This document shows positions 33,995-43,391 of a stretch of 64,000 bases of DNA, in pieces. Source of the DNA: Marvania coccoides. Lineage: Eukaryota; Chlorophyta; Trebouxiophyceae; Chlorellales; Chlorellaceae. Below the pieces are notes generated by a model. The model made no database searches. It had not been told where the DNA came from and was given only the letters and a program-made list of their open reading frames with translations. The stretch is from the NCBI GenBank assembly GCA_963854735.1, contig OY978103.1, positions 248,001-312,000 of the forward strand. The letters are read 5' to 3'. Within the stretch, counting starts at the first letter, position 1. Each line of letters starts with the position of its first letter. Both the position numbers and the translations under genes were made by a program.

Positions 33995-35581
33995 TCAAGT
34001 TCTCCGCAGCTGAGGGTACTGCGCCGTGACTGCCCCTGCCCCTTCCAGCCCCACCCACTCCCTCCCCACCAAAATCAGCGAATGATCCATGCCGCACGCA
34101 ACGTCCAGAATCATTTCTCCATCCAGCTCTGTGATTAGCTCGGGGAATGGCGCGTCTTCGTAGGTCCCTGTGCCCAGCCGCCCCTCTGCTGCAGCCCCAA
34201 ATGAATGCGCCATTGTGAGGAATTCCCACGTTCTGCCGTGCGCCGTCGGGATGGTGGTACGCCCATGGTCGATTTCATCCGTCACCAACAGCGAGTGCAC
34301 CCTGCCAGCCGCCACCAAAGCCGCCCGATTCTTGGCAACGCCGTAGATAAATGTGGGTTCCGATACCACGTCAGCAGAACAGCTCGCGCCCAGCCCCAGC
34401 TGTTGAGCAGCTGCCCATCCCCAAGAAACAACGTTACCACCCATCGTCACTGCCAGGCAATGTGCCAATCCTGCCGTCATCCGTTGAAACTTGAGTTGTT
34501 TCGAGCTGTCAGATTCACGGGACGCTCGCACCTCCCATTCGCTGGCGTCCTTGGGCGGAAAATGCTCGCCACCATGCCGCTCTGGCCGTCCTAGTTGCCC
34601 CAACGAAGGGTCGCCAAAAGATAGGATGCGGTTGTCTTGCGTCAAGCAATATGTTGCATCGTTGCTACACGCAATGTCTTTAATCTTCACCCCCTCCAGT
34701 AGATCCACCTTCCGAGGCTGCCAGACACAGCGAGTAACCAAGGATCTCTCCGCTTCGTCCGCATCGCTGCTCGCAAAGGAGTGCCCAAGCCTGCCGTTTG
34801 CGGGCCAACCCCAAGTCCATAACGCGGTTTCTCCACCCTTTTCGGTCAAAGCAGCCGCATGGCCCCATCCTGCCGCAACACGAATAACCTTGCCGCTCAA
34901 ATCGCCGCCAACGCGGCAGAATTCTTTAGATTGAGGCCTTTGCGGACCCAGCCCCAGCTGGCCGCGCTTTGAGGTGCCAGCAGCAAAGAGAAGGCCGTCT
35001 TCTGTGACAGCAAACGTCGCGACGCCAGACCCAGTTGCGAATTTGACCCTATGGCGTGCAAGGGGGCCTAGCTGTACAGGTGACGGCACAGTGGAGTAGT
35101 CAAAATCAGGACTGGACAGCGGCCTCCCCAGTTGCCATTCTTTGTTGCGTCCCCTGCATCCCATTGTTATTTGAAATTATTTTGCAGTAATTTTTGAATT
35201 CAAAGCATGGTGGCAATTATTTCAAATTATTCAGAAATATTTCTATGAAATATTATTCAGGCAGAAGTGCGCAACGTACCAAGTAAATAGCTGCCCTGCT
35301 GCTGTCCACGAATAGCTTGAGTAGTGGCCAGCACCTACGCCCACAATGTCGGCTGGCAGTCCTGGCACGGGGATTGGTTCGTATGCTGGAGCAACGACGT
35401 CACCGCCTTGACCGAGAACCCCAAAGTTTCCGCAGCCGAAGGTCATCAACACGAGCTCTTTAATGAGCGTAGAAGACCGTCCGGACGGTGAAAGCGTTGA
35501 AAAGGGTGAGAGAGGAAGGTGCCGCAGGGCAGCTACGGCAGCAGGGCCCATTCCTCCTTGGAACTGTGGAAATAGTCCCAT
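33995..35581 (-). CDS. RCC1-repeat (beta-propeller) protein
   Basis: Exons (minus): 35581-35280 and 35153-33995; the join restores W-G-R-N in a repeat. 486 residues. RCC1/ATS1-type repeats are visible throughout: VLMTFGCGNFGVLGQGG, LFTWGRNKEWQLG, LLFAAGTSKRGQLGLG, ALWTWGWPANGRLGH, ILSFGDPSLGQLGR, VVSWGWAAAQQLGLG and SFGAAAEGRLGTG, with His-Ser/Ala-Leu strands between. This makes about seven blades. RCC1-like proteins act as Ran exchange factors, photoreceptors (UVR8) or scaffolds; nothing here separates these. The last ~20 residues after GMDHSLILV are low-complexity and may be intronic. ATG at 35581 chosen as first in frame. Confidence 0.85.
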
Positions 35582-35939
35582 CCCTGGCAGCAAAGCTATC
35601 TACGATCGGCCCCCTGCCGAGAGAGACGACAAAAGAAGGGGAGGGTGATAACCAAAATTCAAAAATATATTTCTCTCTCGCTCTTCATAACTGCGCTCAG
35701 CGCTGATTTCAAGCCAACTGGACTCGATATTTTATTGTTTTTAATTTCTGATTAAATGCAAGAGGGCTAGGGTCTACGGAGCTGTTTCGTTTTTTTGTTT
35801 TTTTTCCTCACGTTCACCCCTCGGCCCGGCTACTACTAAAAATTGTTTTTTATTTGTTTGTATTTTGCAAAAGATGCATCTCGCATGTTGAGCATTGCTA
35901 GTTTTCGCTCCAGCTCCATTATATTCCTGTAAACAGGCA
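35582..35939. promoter_or_regulatory. Divergent spacer RCC1-like / PP2C
   Basis: 358 bp between start codons. The stretch just upstream of the PP2C ATG ends in TGTAAACAG/GC, so a 5' UTR intron acceptor may lie there. No other motif assigned. Confidence 0.35.
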
Positions 35940-37699
35940 ATGACTTCAACCCTTGATGGCAGGTGTCAAGCCGCCTTGAAACACCCTCAAGACGACGTAG
36001 GGGCGGACAGTGATACATTTAATCGCCAAGATGGCAGCGCGGCGCCGCAAGTGGAAAGCGATGCAGGCCACATTGTCGGCTGCCGGCAAGGTGAAGAAGA
36101 AGAAGAGCTGCGACTACCGCAAAGGGGGCGCAGCCGCAGCCGGTCGCAGGAGTGCCACCACCACCACCGACATCATTCTCACCACCATCAAAGCGAAAGA
36201 ACAGAGCACCGCAAACACGGCAGCCGGAGCCCAAGGCGGGAGGAGCGACGCAAACGCCAGCTCGATAGATCCCCCGCCAAGCGAGCTCACAGTGCAGAGC
36301 GGCAGCGCTCCCGCTCTCCCCACCGCCAAGGCCACCTTGCCCCGTTGGTTGAGCACCGTGCGCCTTCTCCGGCCATCGAAGGCGCCACCCCGACCAGGCG
36401 TGTGGTCCACGAAAGCACCCTGGTGTCGCTGCGACCCAGCGTGTCGCCCCGCGCCTTCCCTGTGGCGGTGACTCCCTTTGCGGCCGAAGAAGCGCCCCCT
36501 GCCTCGCCCGCTCTGCGCCTCTCCCTGGCCCCGCTGGTGTTTGGCACCGCTCAAGCCAAGGGCATGCGGCCTTACATGGAGGACCGACACACGATTGTGG
36601 AGCCCATGCTGCCGCGGGGGTCCTCGGGGGCGCCCATTCCTGATGACGTGCCGCGCAGCTTTGCAGCAGTGTATGACGGGTGAGGGAACGGCTGGACTGG
36701 CAGAATACATTGTTATTCGCAATTTCCAATCTGAATTGATGCTTCGCAAATATAAATTCTTGATTTATCCCATATTCCTCAGGCACAATGGCACGCTGGC
36801 TGCCGACCACGCTGCTGAGCGTCTGCACTTCATTCTGGCGGCAGAGCCCGCTCTGCGCACTTGCACCGGCGATGGCCCTCCTGCTGCCACTGCCCGCGAC
36901 TCTGAGCGCATCGCTGTGGCGCTTACCCACGCCTTTGAGACCACCGACAGGGAGATTTTGACGCGGTGCAGGGTGGAGGGCGTGCGAGGTGGCGCCACCG
37001 GGGTGGTGGTGCTCCGCATTGGCGACATTCTGTATGCTGCGCACTGCGGGGACAGCCGAGCTGTGATGTGCCGAGGCGGGGCGCCGCTGCGGCTGACGGA
37101 GGACCACAAGCCCAACCTTCCGCGCGAGCGACAGCGGGTGGAGGGTCTGGGAGGTAGGGTTGATTTTGCTCGGTGCTGGCGAGTGATTGTGGACCCAGGG
37201 GACGGCCGCCCAGCCAGCGGCCTGGCCGTGTCGCGATCGTTTGGGGACCCAGACTTCAAAGAGCCGCTGCACCTGGTGACTGCCACGCCAGACGTGATGA
37301 GCGAGCGGCTGACTGCAGAGGACGCGTTTGTCATCCTTGCAAGCGATGGGCTGGTGAGATACGCTGAGTGGTCTGATTTGGTTTTTATGATGGAAGGGGA
37401 CGCAAAGGAGTCAGCGTACTCAAGAGTTTTTTTCTCTGGCGTATTCATCTTTCCTCCTGCTTTGCTTTACGGTATTCTTAATGTTGAGTTTTTTTTTTGT
37501 TGCAATTCAGTGGGATGTGATGAGCGACAAGGAAGCCTGTGACGTCGTGGCTCGCAGAGTCGCTGCTGCTGCAGGGCAAGGCAATGGGGACGATCGATTG
37601 CTGGCGGCGGTGGCAGCAGAGGCGCTGGTGCAGGCATCTCTTGATGCAGGAACGATGGATAATGTCACTGCTGTCGTGGGACTTTTAAATTGGGTTTGA
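35940..37699 (+). CDS. PP2C-family protein phosphatase with SR-like, His-rich N-terminus
   Basis: Exons: 35940-36679, 36783-37353, 37511-37699; 499 residues. Residues ~45-140 are disordered and basic, with RS dipeptides (RGRSRSRSQE, RSRSPHRQ) and a His-rich block (HHHHRHHSHHHQ). The PPM catalytic domain starts near residue 200: AKGMRPYMEDRH, VYDGHNG (formed across intron 1), CGDSRAVMCRGG, EDHKPN, GLAVSRSFGDPDF, LASDGLWDVMSD (across intron 2) and GTMDNVTAVVGLL. The metal-binding Asp residues are all present, so it should be an active Mg/Mn-dependent Ser/Thr phosphatase. The usual DGHGG is DGHNG. RS-rich tails suggest nuclear or speckle location, which is inference. It converges with the JmjC gene. 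Confidence 0.9.
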
Positions 37700-37861
37700 A
37701 TGATGTTGTTTCAGTTAATTTTTTGCTTTGAAAACATTGTTTTCATAACGTGTTTACGTTACATTTTTCTTAGCGAGGGGCCTGCACGGCCGTTTCCTTT
37801 ATTTATTCTACAAATTAATATAGTAAAAGTCAAGATGACTGCCAGGCTGTGTGGGCCATCC

Positions 37862-39080
37862 TCAGCCTTGCCCTTGCTGCTGCTGCTTCAGCCCTTGCGC
37901 AGTTTTTAGAACCATTTTGACGAGGCCGCTGGCGTTGGATGCCGCATGATAGAAGTTGCGCTGCACGGTGATTGAGCGATCGAGTGCCACAGCCTGAAAT
38001 AAAGAGAGATAGGCTGCGTTGCTAAACTTGTAAAAAAAATCCCATCAAGTTCCCATACAAATACAAAAAACAAAATTTGAGAGTTTCGACTCCACAGAGA
38101 CGGCAACAAAGGCCACACAGCAGAGAGTCAAGCAGCAGAGAGGCAAGCATAAAACAACTGATGCTTACGTAATGCCACCATCCTTGAGGAATCATGACCG
38201 CTTCCCCAGGGTGGACGATGCACGCCAAGGGACGAGCATGGAGGTATGAGGGCCAGCGCCCCACGTCTGGACACAACGGGTCGATTGGGCTCTGCACCGT
38301 CTCTGTTTCCGTCACAAGCACAGCGAGATGGCAGCCATCACCGGGAGGGAGCAGTACAAAAAGTTTTCGGCCTGTTACCTGCGCCAGCCAGCCATGGGCT
38401 CCGCCAGCATCAAAATGGAGCCGCGTGACGGTGCCAGGCGGCCCAATAAATAGTTTGCGCAGGTTGTCGTTGATTTGGTGGCACCAAGGGCTGGTCCCCT
38501 CGGTCTTAAAGATCTGACTGTCTATCACCTTTAAAAGCTGCACGGTGTCATCCACAGCAGCAGCAAAGTCGGGCTCTGGGCAATCTGCAGCCAACGCGGG
38601 ACTTTCCACCAAAGCTCTCCAGCCGTTGAGATAAAAAGGGGTGCCTGGAGGCGGCGATTCAGGGTCAAAGTCTGCCAGAGACGCGGGCAGCTGCTCCAAG
38701 TAGTCGATGTACCGGGACAAGGGGACTTGGACGCTCTGCTGGGGGCCGCCGCTGCCGGGAAGCCAGTCGGCATGCCGCGCTGGCGCTCGGTCGTTTGCCC
38801 TCACGATCATTTGGCCTGTAACCGCGCTAAGATGCTGCATGCTCCATGCCAGCGCTGGCCACGATTGAGCAGCATCCGCGATGATTACAGGACGCCCCTC
38901 GCCTTGCTGCAATGCCTCCGCGAGCTGCTGGCGGCTAGAAGACATCACACGCGGAACATCCTGGCTCGCTTGGGGCACGCGCTGGGCCCAGCTGCCCACA
39001 TCGTTCGAATTTATTTTCAAAAATCGAAGAACATTGGCAAACTCCGGCGTGATCCTCACTTGTTCCCCGTCAAGGACCAT
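37862..39080 (-). CDS. JmjC/cupin-8 Fe(II)/2-oxoglutarate oxygenase
   Basis: Exons (minus): 39080-38169 and 37993-37862, phase 0; 347 residues. A substrate-entry region (LQQGEGRPVIIADAAQSWPALAW) precedes a long helical part. The Fe(II) site is His and Asp in TVTRLHFDAGG and a distal His in IPQGWWHYAVALDRSITVQRNFY, completed across the intron. Lys in GRKLFVLLPPGD is a candidate 2-oxoglutarate ligand. The layout resembles JMJD5/FIH-like hydroxylases more than large histone demethylases; no PHD or ARID is present. Substrate unknown. Divergent from the LisH gene with 358 bp between start codons. Confidence 0.87.
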
Positions 39081-39438
39081 TGTTATTGAGGATGCTTCAA
39101 AGAGAAAATAGGTCGTTTGGGAAGAAAATGTAGCCTCACTATCCCAAATTTGCTCGCTGCAAAAGTGGTCAAAACACAAAAAGAAAATCGTTAGGCGGAG
39201 CTTATAGCTCGGAGATATTTGAAATTTACAGCGAAATGTCCACTTCTTATGAATTGAAGTTGTGAAAGAGCCCCATTGGAACGCAGGCGCTGCGTCTCTG
39301 TCTTTCAAATTTCAGTTCAAATTCGTTTCCCCTCAACGGCCTCGAGCCTTGGAATCAAAAACAAAAACCAAATTAAAAATAAGGGAGCTCGATTATTGTA
39401 TTAATTTTATCAAGCGCTGCCTGCTGCCTCTTGTAAAG
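39081..39438. promoter_or_regulatory. Divergent spacer JmjC / LisH gene
   Basis: 358 bp between start codons. AT-rich near both ends; no motif assigned. Confidence 0.35.
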
Positions 39439-40834
39439 ATGGCAATCACTGAGTCTGTGCTTGCTGCAGTTGTGCTGCGCTATCTAGAAGCAAATCAGTG
39501 GACTAAAAGCGTCAAGGCGTTCAAGTCGTGCGTTTATTAGCCCTCTCACAATTGCCCGCTAATTTCCCCCCACCTACCGCCCGCCCCTCACCTACCGCTA
39601 TTTTTTTTTTAATTGTTGCTTGCAGGGACGCCAAGAATCTGCTCGTCCGAGCAAAAGGACGGGAAAGCCCGTTTGGCACAAAGTCGTTGGCTGAGCTATT
39701 GGCCGAGCATTTGCAGATGACTCTCAAAGACGCCCAGCGCGCCGCGCTGCAGCGCAGCAACCCTCTCGCGCAGTCCCTGTTCAACGTCCTGGACTGCCAC
39801 GCCGCTGCTTCCTCCGTCCCGCCAGTGTTCAACTATGCTGCGCCCGCGCCGCCTCCAGGCGGCCCCACTTTCCCTCAAATGATGCACCCTTGGAGGGCCA
39901 CCGATTTGGCAGAGCCAATCCTCTCACAGGGCCCATCCGCAGTGTTGCAGCGCGGCCCGCCGCGCCCTCTCGACATCGGGATTATGGCAGACGCAAATTT
40001 AGGACTCCAGCGCGAGCCCCAGGCGGGCGGCCGTGGCCCCCAGGGCACGCCAGGGAGGCATGCACAGCGGAAAAACGCCCCCAGCAAACGCAGGCGGTTA
40101 GACCTTGATTTCGAAGCCGCCAGGCCGGTCTCCCCTCCCTCAGCCGACCCCCAGGAGGGTCACGACCTGTTGCACCGCCCTCTGAGGCCCGAGGCCCTGC
40201 GAGACCTGATGCTGGACGACGAAGAGGTGGAAAGATTCGGCGCTCTCATGGCGTCAAGAATCAACCAGCAGACGGAAATGATGCGGCAGGACATGGATGG
40301 CAAGTTGTCTTGAGAAGTACTATACACTTAACATTGCCGAGAGAAGATTAACTTGCAATGTCTTGCAACCTTTATAGTATACAGTTTCAAACAACTTATT
40401 CGTCGACAATTTTTCTTTTGTGCTTGTTTGCAGATCTGGAGCCAGGCCTGTTTGTGGACGACCCTGAACTGGCAGACTTTGTGATGCGGCTGGTGGAGCC
40501 AGCAGACCACCTCCATGGGGCAGCCGCCCTGTTAGGGGGCACCGAGTCGCTGCCACCGCCTGAGCAGCCGGCAGCACAGCAGCAACAGCAACAACAGCAG
40601 GTCGAGCAGCCGCAGAATTTTTCTAATCCGCCCCTGCAGCACGGAAACCCGCCAGATGAGGAGCGGCCAGAGAAAGAAAATACCATTGCTGAAGGGCAGA
40701 ACAAAGAAAAGGGGAGGAGACAGGCTCAGCTGGAAAACGGCAGTGGCGGCAAGGTAGCGGTGGATGAAGAGATTGCGCATTTCATGGCTCGTCCAGATGA
40801 GCTGGAGGACCTCATAAACGAATGCATTGGATGA
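39439..40834 (+). CDS. LisH-domain protein with long disordered tail
   Basis: Exons: 39439-39527, 39626-40299, 40434-40834; 387 residues. The N-terminus has a LisH dimerisation motif: ITESVLAAVVLRYLEANQWTKSVKAFKSDAKNLL (residues 3-36), followed by helical KSLAELLAEHLQM. The remainder is Pro/Gly/Arg-rich with a basic KNAPSKRRRLDLDFE nuclear-localisation-like patch, a Gln run (about residues 300-308) and two acidic helical ends (MLDDEEVERF; DELEDLINECIG). The second intron is GC-AG (GATG/GCAAGT at 40300). No catalytic domain. LisH proteins act in microtubule, ubiquitin-ligase and transcription complexes; which applies here is unknown. Confidence 0.75.
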
Positions 40835-41165
40835 AAAATGTGTGTAAAAAAGCGTGATTTTTGTCTGGGAAAATCTATTGAATTTCGAAAAAAAGGGGGA
40901 AAAAAATAAAAATAAATCTTGAATATATTTTTGTTGCTTTTCGAAAGCCCTTGCTTTACTATTTTTGCGGAATTTATTTATATAAAATTGCAAGTCTTGG
41001 GCCTGCAAGGGGTCTTGGGCCTTGAGATGAAAAAGGAATTTTAATCTTTTTGAAAAAGAGGTTATTATCCACCTCGTTTCGGGCGTCAAAAGACACACAT
41101 TCTACCCCATTATTCCCTACTTTAGATCTTCAGTATTTTGTTTCTGTAAAGCCGTGTACTATTAG
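40835..41165. other. Intergenic spacer
   Basis: 331 bp between two same-strand genes, AT-rich. No feature recognised. Confidence 0.45.
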
Positions 41166-42506
41166 ATGGATTCTCTGTACTTGTGTTATATGGCACTAGG
41201 CGCAGGGCTCTTAATGCCCTGGTGCGCCTTTATCACCGCAGCAGATTATTACGCCGAACGCTATCCAGTAAGACTGAACAATAAGCGGGTTTCTCCCATC
41301 CCGAAATTCACTAAGTGAGTTACTGACCATGGTCTTCTGCAGGGCGCCCACACACACGTTGACCGTCTGGTGACGGTGTCGTACCTTCCCATCAATATCC
41401 TGGTGCTGGTAGCGTTTATCCACAACCACGAGCGCGTCAATCCCCGCAAGCGCATCGTGCTTGGCTTCGTTGCCTTCACTTTTGCCATGCTCGCCATGCC
41501 GCTCATCGATTTCCTCCCTGCTGGAAAAGTGACGCTGGCAGCCACGCTGACTCTGGTAGCGCTGTGCGGCGCGGCCGACGGCGCCGCCCAGGGAGCGCTT
41601 TTTGGGGAAGCTGCCACGCTGGATGGGCGCTTCACTCAAGCGTTGGTTGCTGGCACAGCATTTTCCGGCTTGATAGTTTCGCTGATGCGAATTCTCACAA
41701 AATTGGCGCTGCCGGCCACTGCGAGCGGCTTGCAAGCCTCCTCCAACGTGTACTTTATTTCTGCCGCGATGGCATGCGCTGCATGCACCGCCATTTACAT
41801 GCGCATTGCCAAGATAAACGGCAACAGGGTGCATCAATTGACGACAGCTGCCAGGTTTGGTGGGCCCCAGCCTGAGTGGCCTGACAGCGAGGCAGGTAGC
41901 GTGGCTGACGCTGCCTGGAAGCGACCTTTAACAGCAACGTCAAACGAAAACATGGCTCTTATATCGCCAGGAACCATCCCGTCTTCCCCCGTCCCCTTTG
42001 AGGAGGACCTCCCAGCGCCTTCGCGTTCGTACCTTGAAGTTGCTTGGCACGTGCGCTCCTTGGCCCTTTCCCTCATCTTTGTTTACGTCGTCACCCTGGC
42101 CATTTTTCCAGGAGTCCTTGCTGAAGACGTGGCATCGGAGGAGCTAGGCTCGTGGTACCCCGTCATTCTGATGGCGGTTTTCAACGCTGCAGACTGCGCA
42201 GGGAAGTGGACGCCAGCCTCACTTCGGCTGGAGAGCGTCAAAGCAATCGCAGTCTGGGCAGGGGCCAGAACGCTCTTCATCCCTGCATTTCATTTTGCGG
42301 CGGTGGGAGGAGCAGGGGGCGTGGTGATCGGCACTTGCGCGGCGTTGCTTGGGCTGACCAACGGCTGGCTGACGACCTCCGCAATGGTTCTCGGTCCCAG
42401 CCAGGTCGGCCCCAGAGAGGCGAACCTGTGTGGAAACATAATGGTGTTATCATTGGTAGGGGGGCTGTGCATCGGGGCCGCCTGTGGTTTTCTCTGGCTC
42501 TTGTAA
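41166..42506 (+). CDS. Equilibrative nucleoside transporter (ENT/SLC29)
   Basis: Exons: 41166-41267 and 41343-42506, phase 0; 421 residues. TM1 contains GAGLLMPWCAFITAADYY, the ENT N-terminal motif. Further family marks are CGAADGAAQGALFGEAATLDGRFTQALVAGTAFSGLIVSLMRILTKLAL (TM4-5) and VFNAADCAGKW in the TM8 region, corresponding to FNxxDxxG. About eleven hydrophobic segments are visible with a cytosolic loop between TM6 and TM7 (residues ~170-250). ENTs carry nucleosides and nucleobases across the plasma membrane or tonoplast; plant ENTs are usually proton-coupled. The long loop is Ser/Pro-rich. Confidence 0.9.
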
Positions 42507-43391
42507 TTTTTTTGTAAGATAGAAAAACCACCGCCCGCCCCCCGATCAGCACTCTGGAAAAGCAACATACACCTGCGGGGCGCCTGGGCGACAAGAAAAG
42601 ACATGTATAAACAGTCCATTTCTTACAGCAGGACAGCCAACAGCAGCTTGCAAAATGCGTTTGGGGGCTCGAAGATGAAGAATAAGTAGGAGCCGCGGCC
42701 GGAAAACTCGGCTTATTTATATAAAACGTTTTTTCACAACGCGGTCACCAAATACTTTGTAATCTATTATATATACTTTGAAGTGCGCTTCCGCGGGACG
42801 CCGTGGGTAGACTCGGAGGTGAGCAGAAATAATGTTTTAGATGGTCGCCGACGACACTGGGTGAATATTGTTTTGCGCGGTGTTGTTGGCGTAGGGGGGG
42901 CTGCCGGGGTCGTCCCCCAATGCCATTACCCTCTGACGAGCCTTGTTGAGCACTGAGGGCGCCGTTCGAGCCGTTGTTGTTATTTTTATCGGCGGCGGAG
43001 CTTTTTCTGCTGGCCTAAACCTTGTCGTTGCACCCCACCCCCGGCTCGGATTGCGCACGAGATTACTGTATTATTGTATTGGAACCATTCGCGGCGCGTT
43101 TTCGCTGCCCATAGTTGCGCCAGGGCTTTTTTTGGCCACCGCTGCTCCACAAGGGCGGGGCTGTCTGGTGCCCCCTGTACACCTATATTCCCCTTCATTT
43201 TCGGCGCGATCATTTCTCCACGTTGTTCTACAACCTTTAAAACAGCTCCCCCCCCGCAGAACGCCACTTCAGTCGCTGCCTTTTTGTTGATGTTCTTTCA
43301 CTCGGTTTTTGTCGCAGGCTGTTCTCGAGACCGACGCGAAGCGCAACTGTTCACTGGATAAGTAACTGTCGCCAGGAAGCGCCGCTCACGG
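42507..43391. other. Intergenic region, possible small minus-strand exon
   Basis: 885 bp. A minus-strand frame at 43058-42837 ends ...ALGDDPGSPPYANNTAQNNIHPVSSATI and has coding-like composition, but no ATG or convincing splice partner was found. An overlapping minus frame from an ATG near 43210 gives 75 residues without similarity. Neither is called as a gene. Confidence 0.3.

Noticed and set aside
36019..37272. Long minus-strand open frame opposite the PP2C gene
   Set aside because: Shadow of the GC-rich PP2C exons; the plus strand has the full set of catalytic motifs.
42837..43267. Minus-strand coding-like segments before the chromatin-reader gene
   Set aside because: No ATG with a consistent splice partner and no recognised family; left as a note in the spacer entry.
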